This document shows positions 10,503 through 21,365 of a stretch of 64,000 bases of DNA, piece by piece. Positions within the stretch are counted from its first letter, which is position 1. Each line of letters opens with the position of its first letter. This DNA is from Maylandia zebra (taxonomy: Eukaryota > Chordata > Actinopteri > Cichliformes > Cichlidae): positions 7,317,878-7,381,877 of the forward strand of contig NC_135174.1 in NCBI RefSeq assembly GCF_041146795.1, in the 5' to 3' direction. A model generated the notes under the pieces. It was given only the letters and a program-made list of their open reading frames with translations. It did not search any database and had not been told where the DNA came from. Both the position numbers and the translations under genes were made by a program.

Positions 10503-12442
10503 ACAAATAAAATCAGTACTTAATTATAGTTCCAAATGAGTTGAAGACATAATTCAGACATGACAAAGACCTGTGGGCTTCCTGTTTTTGTCTGAATTCT
10601 GATAAAACTTTTTAGTGGTGTAGTGAGGGGTCAGACTGTTAACTAAATTATATAATAACTAAATGTTAATTTGACCGAGTCTTCAAGGTGAACTCAATGA
10701 TTTATTGGTTGAAAAATGAGAAAGAGGCTTACAACTGATAAACTATAAGTCTTACGAGTGAGGTAAGTATTAGCATATAGAGAGTATCATATAAAGATTA
10801 TATATAAAAATTTACAATGTCACATTTGACCTCTGACCTCTCCTTCAATAGATGGATCTGAAGGTCAAAGCAATAATAATGCTGTAGAGTTATTCAAAGC
10901 TGTTTCTTTCTGCCATTGTTTCCATCGACAAGATAAAACTATCTAGGGAGTAATATAAGGGGATTCTAAATATCACATCATAATTTAGTTTAAAACCACT
11001 TCCTTCTATCATCATCATCACTCCCTGAATCCAGAGACTCTTTAGCATCGATATCAGTCATCCAGGTGCTTGGAAGATGACGTAGCAGCTGCGTCAGAAG
11101 GATGGACAAATGTCTCACTAACAGTCACAGTAGTGGATGTTTTACTGTCACAACCAGAGCCAAAGACCACAGCTGAATTCCTAAAATATTCACATGAAAT
11201 CACGCTGGATGCAAACACAACAAACACATCCACACTGCAAAACCTTTCTAACCCTCAGGTTAAAAAAAATCCAGATATAATGAATGACTCTGACATTATG
11301 TAAGTTGGCGAGTACTGACAGCTTACGTCATTATTATAGGTACAATCTGTAGGTTAGTGAATTCCCTTCCCTCTCTACTGACTTCTGGTTATATTTTGGG
11401 TAAGAATCAGAAGGCTGTTTTCTCCTTTGACATCTCCTTTGCTAAGAACTCATACATTTATTCTGCCACTCTGGCATAAAGGGCTATAATGGACACTGGA
11501 CTGAATATTAAAAATGCCATATCATGCAATAGGCCTGTAGCGAGTAGGTCACCGGTTATGATCATACTGTAAATCTTTAATTGAGGCTGTCAGAAGCTGG
11601 GATGGGACTGACTCACTGTAACAGCAGGTGGTTTTTTTCACCTCGCTTTGTAATGTTGCATCATATTTTATGACATTGTTAATGTAAATTGCCAATAAAT
11701 ATTCAGCTCAGAATGCTTTTTTGCAACCAGAGGAGCCACCTGCTGCTGGCCTTTAGAAAGTTACATCTCCTATACTTAAACAAATGACTGAGACTATGGC
11801 TCCAACATCATCAGATCAGATGAATAATAACCATCAATCAAATCTAGCTTTTTTAACATGCTACTGACAAGACTGCATCATTGTTTTTCAAGGAAACCAA
11901 GCAACTTATAGTGACATGGGGACCTCTTTTATAAAGGAGATATACTGGACAATCTATTGCACAACCACACTGAAGTACAGGTGTGTTCCTCTTTCTTCAA
12001 AAAGGTCTAATTTATACCACATTGTGTTCCATTATATTCAGCATGTTGTTTTTTTCCTTACTAAAATAAAGATGTTTTCCTGTTAACCGATATACAGAAA
12101 AGGTGCCAGCTCTTCCAATACTCAGTAAGATGTTCGCCCATGCTTTCACCGGTAAATAAAATCATGCCCTGTGATAAATGGTCTGCTCCACACAGTTTTA
12201 CATGTTGAGATTATACGCGTATGATCTGGAGTCAAATATTTGTATTATTTAAAATTTGGGAGTGGGACTTGCATTTTTTAAGCACAGGTGTGCAGCTCAT
12301 ATGAAACTGTACTGCTCAGTACAAACCTCCCTCTGCACTCAGCTGCAGAAATCTGCTGTTGTAACATGATTCAGCAGAAGGCATCAGTATATTCAGGGAG
12401 CTTTCTCAGAGGGAAAAAGACAAAGTGATATCTGGGCCTGGG
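10503..12442. other. Intergenic sequence, nothing assigned
   Basis: A/T-rich sequence between rnps1 and the vstm4-like exon. A 77-codon open frame at 11,070-11,303 (starts MEDDVAAASEGW) has a low-complexity T/N-rich end and matches nothing I recognise; it may be a decayed exon or chance. No other feature is supported. Confidence 0.5.
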
Positions 12443-12488
12443 ATGTATGTCATTTATTTTATTATGCTGCTGATCCTTCCTGGACAAA
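12443..12488 (+). pseudogene. vstm4-like: vstm4-like gene, exon 1 (signal peptide)
   Basis: ATG at 12,443 starts MYVIYFIMLLILPGQ, a short hydrophobic secretory signal, and stops one base into the next codon at a perfect GTAAGT donor (12,489). The phase-1 junction is the type immunoglobulin-superfamily genes use between signal peptide and first Ig domain, and it joins in frame to the exon at 33,352 (AAT, then LCLAINATIT). The pairing of the two exons is inferred from phase, order and content. The intervening 20.9-kb intron holds the kinase array. Classed as part of a broken gene because exon 2 is disrupted. Confidence 0.5.
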
Positions 12489-13784
12489 GTAAGTCTGTTT
12501 CACAACACCTTTGTAGATAACTGTGAATAGGACAGTAACTTGTGGTAAGTCACCCGTGAAATTGTTTAGACGTTTGTAGACGGGATGAAATGAAATCAAA
12601 TAAAAACACACACAAAAAGCACTTTTGTTCACATGGCGGTTTCATTCTATGATCATATCTACACTTTAATAGACTGCTGTAAAATTGACATGATTTTACA
12701 TTCTGTAAACAGCAATGCATTCTGGGAGCTTGAGGCAGTTTTTAGCAGTAAATCAAATACACACCTTATTCTGTAAACTTCAAATTCAAACATACACTGT
12801 GGGATTATTTTAATTTAATTTAACTTTAATATGTTTTGTTTGTTTGTTTAGGTGCTTAAAATTTGGCATTTCTGAAAGTAATGTGAAACATATGTTGCCA
12901 CTAGTCGCCTACTACCATGGTAAGGTTAGCTTAATTGATGCTAGTTAAAAACTAACTTGATTATTTCCAATGCCCTCATTAGTGAATGTTGAGGAGCTTT
13001 TGGCATTGGCATACATAAGGTAAGCTTTAGGTATGAATTTAGCATTTTATTCATGAAAATTGTCCACGCAATCCTGTAATTACTGATCTTTATTCCAGTG
13101 TTATGGACATATGTCAGCACTAAGTTTAGGTCCATATCTTCTGCCTAATTTACCGCCTCCTGCTCTTGATTCCCTATCTACATGCTCACCTGCAGCCTTC
13201 TTTATTGCTTCTCAGGATCTGCTTTCATGTCACCCGCCTAATCCTCAAACTCCCCTGTTTCCTGTTAACAAGGTACTAGTTAGGTACTAGTGCTGCTACC
13301 TGCCTCTTCATAGACACTTATCCTAAATACCAAGATGTCTTTTTGTGAAAAGAACTCAAAAATAAAAATAAAACGTATTATGATGAGGTAAACAAAAGTA
13401 TATAGTTCATTATATGTACACTTGTTTACTGCCTTATCATATGGTAGAGTTTACAGGCTGAAATGTTAGACTTTTAAAGCAAGTAGTCACGTGTATTCAA
13501 GCATATTGGTTTCAGAATCTGTGCAATTCTTTTGAACCTATTTTAATGGAAACATGTCAAATAACAGCAAAAACCTGACTTGTGTAATATGTTAAAAGTG
13601 TGTGTAAAAATAATAATATGTTGGCTTTAGATCATATATTTGTAATCTCCCTGTGAGTTTAAGACAAGCATGGCCAATCATTATGAACTGCTTTGGCTTT
13701 AAAGCATCAGTGTACACAATTCAGTAATTCCTTAAAATCTCCAGAAAACAAATCTAAACAAAAAAATCTGAAAGAGACTTTTGT

Positions 13785-16228
13785 TTATTTATTCATTTAT
13801 TTATTTTGCTTTCTTTTTTTCTTTTTTTTATAACTTTTTATTTGTCAGTTTACAGTATGTGAATACAAAACTTGCGGTCAGCATAGGAGACATACACAAT
13901 TCCAGTAATAGCATCTTCTTACATCATGGTAATATTCAATTATTCAATACAAAGGGAGTACACAACCCATTTTTCCCAGAGCTTCTTGAATTTCTCAAGC
14001 TCGAGTCTAAGGACAAAGGTAAGTCTTTCCATTCCAAAAATTTCTTCCACTATCCCACGCCATTGGGCCCTAGTTGGAGGGTCTGCCTTTTGCCATCTTC
14101 GGGTTATGGCCTTCCTGCTGCCAGCCAAAAGTATTTTCAATAAATAATTATCTTTATGTGGGAGTGCTGTAGGCAATTTGCCAAGATACAACGTATCAAA
14201 TGAGTAGACTATTTTAATCCCAATTATTTTGTATATCTCAAGGGCCACCTCCCCCCAATATGGCTGGATCTTTGGGCAGGCCCAGAAGACATGAAAATGG
14301 TTTGCCATGGGGGTTCCACAACCTCTCCAACATAGGCCCTGGCTCTGTGAGCCTGTTTGCCGAGCTGTGAGTTTAGGAGTGATAAAGAATCTCACTACAT
14401 TCTTCCAACCAAACTCTCTTAAAGACCTTGAATTTGCAGTGGTAGCCTGAGACTCACATATTCCCCACCAGCTGTCCTCTGAAATTAGTGAGCCTGATTC
14501 CCTCTCCCATTTCTGCGTAATGTACAACATAGAGTGATTTTTAGAGGCTTGTATACTACCGTATATTTTTGAGACCATCTTTTTAGAGTCCTTTCTCTTG
14601 TATGCCTCTTGAAAGATTTGAATTAGGTCGTATTCGTTTTCATCTCTGATTAGTAACGTCTTGTTGTAATAGTCTCTAACCTGCAAGTATCTAAAGAAGT
14701 CCTGCTTTGCCAGTCCGTATGTGTCTGAGATGGTTTCATAGCTTTGGAATCCCCCATTTGTTGCTAGTGAACAAAAAGAAGTAATTCCTCTCAGAGACCA
14801 CTGTTTAAAGGTCCCATCCAGCCTGGCAGGCACAAACTCCGGGTCATAAGCTATCCAATTCAAGGTCCTAACCTGTTTTTCTATTTGTAGTTTCCCCACT
14901 ACCCTGAACCATAGTTTCAGGGTGAACCGGGTCAAATGGTTCAAATCTTCGTAAAATCTTTCAGCTTGGTTCTTATTTCCTAAAAGTGACTGTATTGGGA
15001 AGTCTAATTGTGTAATTTCCATATTTTTCCACTTAGCTTCATAGTTTGGGGAGCACCAGTTTACCAGGGGCTTCAGTTGTGCGGCGTAGTAGTAATCTTG
15101 TAAGCACGGCAAAGCTCTCCCTCCCTTCTCTTTTTTCAGTTGCAGCGTTTTGTACTGGACCCTCGGTCGTCTGCCGTTTCAGATGAACCGTGAGATCCAT
15201 CTGTCCCACACATACAAGTCTTGTGTTCTTCACCCCTGATCATTATTCCTTGGATTTCAGAGTTTTCTCTAATAGCCTGAGCCAGAGGCTCAATGTACAA
15301 GGCAAACAGGGATGGGCTCAAGGGGCAGCCCTGGCGTGTCCCTCGCTTCAAAGCAATATTTTGAGACAGGTGCCCATTAATCCTGATCCTGGCTGTTGGG
15401 GAGTGATACAGTGCTTCGATACATTTAATGAAGCCATCTTTGAATCCGAATCTTGCTAGTACCCTAAATAGATATTCCCAACCCACCAAGTCAAATGCCT
15501 TTTCGGTGTCTAGGCTGACCAACATTGCACTAATATTTCCTGATGTTATATGATCCATCACTTGTAGCGTTCTCCTCAGGTTCAATTCAATTCAATTCAA
15601 TTTTATTTATATAGTGCCAAATCACAACATAAGTCGCCTCAAGGCGCTTCATAGATACAGAGAAAAAAAAAACCAACAATCATATATGACCCCCTATGAG
15701 CAAGCACTTTGGCAACAGTGGGAAGGAAAAACTCCCTTTTAACAGGAAGAAACCTCCGGCAGAACCAGGCTCAGGGAGGGGCGGCCATCTGCTGCGACCG
15801 GTTGGGGTGAGAAAAGGAAGAGAGACAGAGGTTAACAACAGATATGATTCAATGCAGAGAGGTCTGTCTATTTGAGACAAAGCCTGTCTGATCTAGGTCT
15901 ATCAGCTCCGGGATAATTGATTCCAGTCTCTTAGCTAATATTGAAGCAAATAATTTATAGTCCACGTTAAGGATAGAGATTGGCCTATACGAGCTGCATT
16001 CTTTTTTATCTTTGCCGTCTTTTGGGATAACTGCTTTTCTCTGAGATTGTGGGGCTACTCCTGTTCTTAGTGTATGATTAAAGCAATTAAGCAGCACTGG
16101 TGTTAGTTGCGTCCTAAATGCTTTATACCATTCGGACGGATAACCGTCTGTGCCCGGTGCCTTATTCGCCTTCAGCCTGGAAATGGCTGATGTAGATGTC
16201 TTCATTTTTATTTCAAAAAATGATTCTC
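13785..16228 (-). mobile_element. Dead L1-type LINE fragment, array unit 1
   Basis: Minus-strand LINE, 5'-truncated near the kinase stop codon. Reverse transcriptase pieces are clear: KANKAPGTDGYPSEWYKAF, SSYRPISILNVDYKLFASIL, DQTGFVSNRQT, then after an inserted repeat SLDTEKAFD and GTRQGCPLSPSLFALYI. After EIQGIMIRGEEHK the sequence jumps to LYVWDRWISRFI, so the segment with the catalytic YADD motif is deleted. A 390-codon C-terminal frame follows (13,940-15,112), with a zinc-knuckle-like CWRGCGTPMANHFHVFWAC. An AATAAA (13,837-13,842, minus) and an A-rich tail mark the 3' end. It cannot move by itself. Its orientation matches the kinase, so it can supply the kinase 3' UTR. Confidence 0.88.
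15580..15860 (-). repeat. Dispersed teleost repeat, copy inside LINE of unit 1
   Basis: Begins with four TTCAA repeats and ATTTTATTTATATAGTGCC, runs through GGAAGGAAAAACTCCCTTTT and ACAGGAAGAAACCTCCGGC, and splits the LINE reverse transcriptase frame between FVSNRQT and NLRRTLQ. It is the family seen at 7,965, 50,385 and 61,677. Present at the same place in all four units, so it was inserted before amplification. Confidence 0.8.
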
Positions 16229-17913
16229 TAGCGGTGGTCCTCGGCCCAGCTGTGGTTAAAGGTGTGGCGCTTGCCGTTTTCGCAGTTGGTTCTGGCCCTC
16301 TTATTTGATGTCGCAAAGATGCTTTCATCTGGCTTCCTCTTAATTGGCAAGATGGAATTTTGTGTCCTGTAGCTAGTGGTTGCGCAGGATGGAGCCATAG
16401 AATCGTGGCGTTTCTGCTGGTCATGATCTGACCTTTCATGTTGGTACAGTGTTTCTCTGCGCACATCTTTCCAATTAGTCTTTTTTCTTTTAAGATCTGG
16501 GTCACTCGTATCCTTTTCATTTTCCTGCAGGTGCTTTCTTTTACACTGTGCTTTCTTTGGAATTGTCTCAGAATTTTCACTCTGACTGGACCTGACTAAA
16601 TTGTGGCTGCTCCTCTGAGTTGAATGGGGAGAACCGTTTTGGCTGTGGGGGACCACTTGTGTTTTTCTCTCTGCTGCAGAGGGAGGGAAGTTCCTCTGAG
16701 CAGATTGTCTGGTGTCAGAGGTGGGCTTGTGTGCAGACTCTGTCCTGCTGGTATGGAGACTCTGTCCTGGCGTCTCTTTCTTCTTTGTCCTTAAGTAGTT
16801 TATGTGCTCATAGCAGGACTCAACATAGGAGCTTCTCTGGCGTATCCATGCAATGTGGCTCAGTTTTGAAAAGGCATGCTCAAGGACCTGATTGGGTGTT
16901 ATTCGTTTTCGGGGATCGAGGTGAAGCAAGTGCTTTACCATTTCTACAAACATCAGGATATCACACCTTTTTGCAGTTGCATCTGCATAATCCTCATCTT
17001 CAATGATCTCGGTATATAAGAGTTCATCCAGAGACTTCAATTTTTTAACTCTTCTGTCAACAAACTCAATCCCAAACTCCTGGAAATATTGTTCAGTTGT
17101 CTTGAGTTTCCAGTGGTAGATGTTGTCGGAATTGAACTCCCTGCAGAAATACTTTGCAGTCTTTTGCCCACAGTTTAACATTTGCTCTGGGAGTTCTCCT
17201 TGAGTCTCCGTTATGTATTTTAGTATGGCATGTTCACTGTATCCCGGGTACAGCAAGTAACCAGTGTATAGAGACACTGCCATGCAGCCCAGAGACCATA
17301 TGTCTATGGCTTCTGTAAATGGAAGCCCCAGAATAATCTCCGGAGACCGGTACGGACGTGTCTGGATGTATGAGCCCACCTTGGCAGCTGAGGTCTCACA
17401 GGCCAGACCGAAGTCAATTAGTTTAACTCGGTATGGCTCTTGGGGATTATTCACCAGCATTACGTTCTCTAATTTCAAGTCTGCATGGATTGTTCCAATG
17501 GACTTGAGGTGGCTAAGAGCTAAAGCTATCTGTATGACGATGGGGCGAATAGCCTTTAAACTGAGCGGATTGCAATATCTTTCTTGCAATAAGTCAAGAA
17601 GACTTTTTTCGAGGAATTCAAATTCAAGGCACAGATGTCCACGGACTGTAAAAGCCTGGTACCATTCGACTATATTGTACTTGCTGGAGTTACAGGCTTT
17701 AAGTTTTTGCAGGGCAGCCAGCTCTTGGTTTTTAAACGGGTCTTTTTGGTCCTGATCCTTTATCATTTTAATGGCTACAATCTTTTTGTTAGCCATTTGG
17801 ACACATTTGGCAACTCTGCCATATGTCCCTTCTCCGACAACACTTATAATTCGGTAGTTGGAGGAGAGCCAGCCACCGGGGACTAACTTGTCCTGGACAT
17901 TTCCGAAAGACAT
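16228..17913 (-). CDS. HIPK-like serine/threonine (dual-specificity type) kinase, array copy 1
   Basis: Intronless frame of 561 codons from ATG at 17,913 (MSFGNVQDKLVPGG). The frame extends nine codons further up, but only to a GTG, which is not a likely eukaryotic start. Kinase domain about residues 20-350: P-loop GEGTYG 27-32, VAIK lysine K49, helix-C glutamate in NQEL (E64), catalytic HADLKLEN 143-150 with D145, DFG 167-169, activation-loop tyrosine in GSYIQTRPYRSPE (Y182), EAIDIWSLGC. HADLK-EN, EIILGLPF-EAID-WSLGC and LYPG-SE are signatures of homeodomain-interacting protein kinases. Differences from classical HIPKs: HADLKLEN for HADLKPEN, RPYRSPE for RYYRAPE, and no long interaction or homeobox-binding region. 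The tail (350-561) is S/Q/K-rich with KRKK, KRKP and KRAR clusters suggesting nuclear location. All key catalytic residues are present, so activity is expected. The stop lies about where LINE sequence begins. Confidence 0.9.
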   Translation of the reverse strand: MSFGNVQDKLVPGGWLSSNYRIISVVGEGTYGRVAKCVQMANKKIVAIKMIKDQDQKDPFKNQELAALQKLKACNSSKYNIVEWYQAFTVRGHLCLEFEFLEKSLLDLLQERYCNPLSLKAIRPIVIQIALALSHLKSIGTIHADLKLENVMLVNNPQEPYRVKLIDFGLACETSAAKVGSYIQTRPYRSPEIILGLPFTEAIDIWSLGCMAVSLYTGYLLYPGYSEHAILKYITETQGELPEQMLNCGQKTAKYFCREFNSDNIYHWKLKTTEQYFQEFGIEFVDRRVKKLKSLDELLYTEIIEDEDYADATAKRCDILMFVEMVKHLLHLDPRKRITPNQVLEHAFSKLSHIAWIRQRSSYVESCYEHINYLRTKKKETPGQSLHTSRTESAHKPTSDTRQSAQRNFPPSAAERKTQVVPHSQNGSPHSTQRSSHNLVRSSQSENSETIPKKAQCKRKHLQENEKDTSDPDLKRKKTNWKDVRRETLYQHERSDHDQQKRHDSMAPSCATTSYRTQNSILPIKRKPDESIFATSNKRARTNCENGKRHTFNHSWAEDHR

Positions 17914-18177
17914 CTCTGATGCTATCAAAGTGATTAACACTAAAAGTTAGAAGAGTAAAGCAGATTTCACCTCAAAATATTATGAAATAAAATAGATGGT
18001 TCTTCTTTCTTCTTCAAAGTGTGAAAAGGTGAAAGGTCTGCTCAAACGGTTTACTGTTAAACTTGGTTCTTGCAGGCGTGACCAAATGTATCTCTGCTTG
18101 AACGTTGGAACGTTTGCGAACTGCTGCTGGCTTCAACTGCTGTCAACAAACTGACTGATAACTGCTGATTCTCACTT

Positions 18178-18261
18178 CTATTTATAGAAAAAGAAGGATC
18201 AAAGATTCTAAGACGTTTGTGACATCATCACTCTGTAAGCCATTGAGATTGTGACATCATC
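18178..18261 (-). promoter_or_regulatory. Kinase promoter, array unit 1
   Basis: Minus-strand TATA box CTATAAATAG (18,178-18,187) lies about 265 bp before the kinase ATG. Just upstream are two direct copies of TTGTGACATCATC (18,218-18,230 and 18,249-18,261), 31 bp apart, each with a CRE/ATF-like TGACATCA core. This indicates an own promoter with a 5' UTR of roughly 240 nt; start site inferred. Confidence 0.6.
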
Positions 18262-18921
18262 TATGAATGGGGATGTTTTTTTTTAAACTGTTTTCAAATT
18301 TACTATGTCAGTTAGCTTAGTTTTAGAGCAGTTGGTTAGTTACCACTTTTATATAGCACTTGTGTTCCCAGTTTATATACTTTCCGGTTGTTTGGTAGAT
18401 TTTAGGTCTTTTTCCACTCAGCAAAAATAATAAAACATACTTGTATGTATTTTTTTTTTAAGTTTCAAATGATCAATGCATTTGGTTTATTATCATCATG
18501 TGAGAGAAGGCACAAAGGATTTCAGACACAGATGCAAACACATCGGGCACTCTGGGACACTTCTGACACCACAGTGCATGGCGTGCACAGCATGTACTAT
18601 TTAATGTCAGCACTGCAATCAGCGCTTCAATGAGTCACCTGTTTGCACATGCAATCTGTGCAATTCTTTTGAACCTATTTTAATGGAAACATGTCAAATA
18701 ACAGCAAAAACCTGACTTGTGTAATATGTTAAAAGTGTGTGTAAAAATAATAATATGTTGGCTTTAGATCATATATTTGTAATCTCCCTGTGAGTTTAAG
18801 ACAAGCATGGCCAATCATTATGAACTGCTTTGGCTTTAAAGCATCAGTGTACACAATTCAGTAATTCCTTAAAATCTCCAGAAAACAAATCTAAACAAAA
18901 AAATCTGAAAGAGACTTTTGT

Positions 18922-21365
18922 TTATTTATTCATTTATTTATTTTGCTTTCTTTTTTTCTTTTTTTTATAACTTTTTATTTGTCAGTTTACAGTATGTGAA
19001 TACAAAACTTGCGGTCAGCATAGGAGACATACACAATTCCAGTAATAGCATCTTCTTACATCATGGTAATATTCAATTATTCAATACAAAGGGAGTACAC
19101 AACCCATTTTTCCCAGAGCTTCTTGAATTTCTCAAGCTCGAGTCTAAGGACAAAGGTAAGTCTTTCCATTCCAAAAATTTCTTCCACTATCCCACGCCAT
19201 TGGGCCCTAGTTGGAGGGTCTGCCTTTTGCCATCTTCGGGTTATGGCCTTCCTGCTGCCAGCCAAAAGTATTTTCAATAAATAATTATCTTTATGTGGGA
19301 GTGCCGTAGGCAATTTGCCAAGATACAACGTATCAAATGAGTAGACTATTTTAATCCCAATTATTTTGTATATCTCAAGGGCCACCTCCCCCCAATATGG
19401 CTGGATCTTTGGGCAGGCCCAGAAGACATGAAAATGGTTTGCCATGGGGGTTCCACAACCTCTCCAACATAGGCCCTGGCTCTGTGAGCCTGTTTGCCGA
19501 GCTGTGAGTTTAGGAGTGATAAAGAATCTCACTACATTCTTCCAACCAAACTCTCTTAAAGACCTTGAATTTGCAGTGGTAGCCTGAGACTCACATATTC
19601 CCCACCAGCTGTCCTCTGAAATTAGTGAGCCTGATTCCCTCTCCCATTTCTGCTTAATGTACAACGTAGAGTGATTTTTAGAGGCTTGTATACTACCGTA
19701 TATTTTTGAGACCATCTTTTTAGAGTCCTTTCTCTTGTATGCCTCTTGAAAGATTTGAATTAGGTCGTATTCGTTTTCATCTCTGATTAGTAACGTCTTG
19801 TTGTAATAGTCTCTAACCTGCAAGTATCTAAAGAAGTCATGCTTTGCCAGTCCGTATGTGTCTGAGATGGTTTCATAGCTTTGGAATCCCCCATTTGTTG
19901 CTAGTGAACAAAAAGAAGTAATTCCTCTCAGAGACCACTGTTTAAAGGTCCCATCCAGCCTGGCAGGCACAAACTCCGGGTCATAAGCTATCCAATTCAA
20001 GGTCCTAACCTGTTTTTCTATTTGTAGTTTCCCCACTACCCTGAACCATAGTTTCAGGGTGAACCGGGTCAAATGGTTCAAATCTTCGTAAAATCTTTCA
20101 GCTTGGTTCTTATTTCCTAAAAGTGACTGTAGTGGGAAGTCTAATTGTGTAATTTCCATATTTTTCCACTTAGCTTCATAGTTTGGGGAGCACCAGTTTA
20201 CCAGGGGCTTCAGTTGTGCGGCGTAGTAGTAATCTTGTAAGCACGGCAAAGCTCTCCCTCCCTTCTCTTTTTTCAGTTGCAGCGTTTTGTACTGGACCCT
20301 CGGTCGTCTGCCGTTTCAGATGAACCGTGAGATCCATCTGTCCCACACATACAAGTCTTGTGTTCTTCACCCCTGATCATTATTCCTTGGATTTCAGAGT
20401 TTTCTCTAATAGCCTGAGCCAGAGGCTCAATGTACAAGGCAAACAGGGATGGGCTCAAGGGGCAGCCCTGGCGTGTCCCTCGCTTCAAAGCAATATTTTG
20501 AGACAGGTGCCCATTAATCCTGATCCTGGCTGTTGGGGAGTGATACAGTGCTTCGATACATTTAATGAAGCCATCTTTGAATCCGAATCTTGCTAGTACC
20601 CTAAATAGATATTCCCAACCCACCAAGTCAAATGCCTTTTCGGTGTCTAGGCTGACCAACATTGCACTAATATTTCCTGATGTTATATGATCCATCACTT
20701 GTAGCGTTCTCCTCAGGTTCAATTCAATTCAATTCAATTTTATTTATATAGTGCCAAATCACAACATAAGTCGCCTCAAGGCGCTTCATAGATACAGAGA
20801 AAAAAAAAACCAACAATCATATATGACCCCCTATGAGCAAGCACTTTGGCAACAGTGGGAAGGAAAAACTCCCTTTTAACAGGAAGAAACCTCCGGCAGA
20901 ACCAGGCTCAGGGAGGGGCGGCCATCTGCTGCGACCGGTTGGGGTGAGAAAAGGAAGAGAGACAGAGGTTAACAACAGATATGATTCAATGCAGAGAGGT
21001 CTGTCTATTTGAGACAAAGCCTGTCTGATCTAGGTCTATCAGCTCCGGGATAATTGATTCCAGTCTCTTAGCTAATATTGAAGCAAATAATTTATAGTCC
21101 ACGTTAAGGATAGAGATTGGCCTATACGAGCTGCATTCTTTTTTATCTTTGCCGTCTTTTGGGATAACTGCTTTTCTCTGAGATTGTGGGGCTACTCCTG
21201 TTCTTAGTGTATGATTAAAGCAATTAAGCAGCACTGGTGTTAGTTGCGTCCTAAATGCTTTATACCATTCGGACGGATAACCGTCTGTGCCCGGTGCCTT
21301 ATTCGCCTTCAGCCTGGAAATGGCTGATGTAGATGTCTTCATTTTTATTTCAAAAAATGATTCTC
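18922..21365 (-). mobile_element. Dead L1-type LINE fragment, array unit 2
   Basis: Same truncated, YADD-deleted LINE as unit 1, shifted by 5,137 bp. The C-terminal frame (19,077-20,249) differs from unit 1 at four residues that I see: I to L near residue 40, Q to H in GLAKHDF, M to T and T to K in STLYIKQKW. Confidence 0.88.
20717..20997 (-). repeat. Dispersed teleost repeat, copy inside LINE of unit 2
   Basis: Same insertion, at the same point of the reverse transcriptase frame, as in unit 1. Confidence 0.8.

Noticed and set aside
15849..16580. 243-codon minus-strand frame joining kinase tail sequence and LINE reverse transcriptase
   Set aside because: Its first part is the kinase gene read in another frame and its second part is LINE; treated as LINE plus overlap, not as a gene.
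16620..17006. 128-codon plus-strand frame
   Set aside because: Antisense of the kinase tail; composition follows the sense codons.
17264..17755. 163-codon plus-strand frame across the kinase (and its copies)
   Set aside because: Antisense shadow of the conserved kinase domain, without family features of its own.
17914..17940. Nine extra codons at the kinase N-terminus
   Set aside because: The frame is open but begins with GTG; the first ATG is at 17,913. The same holds for copies 2 and 3.
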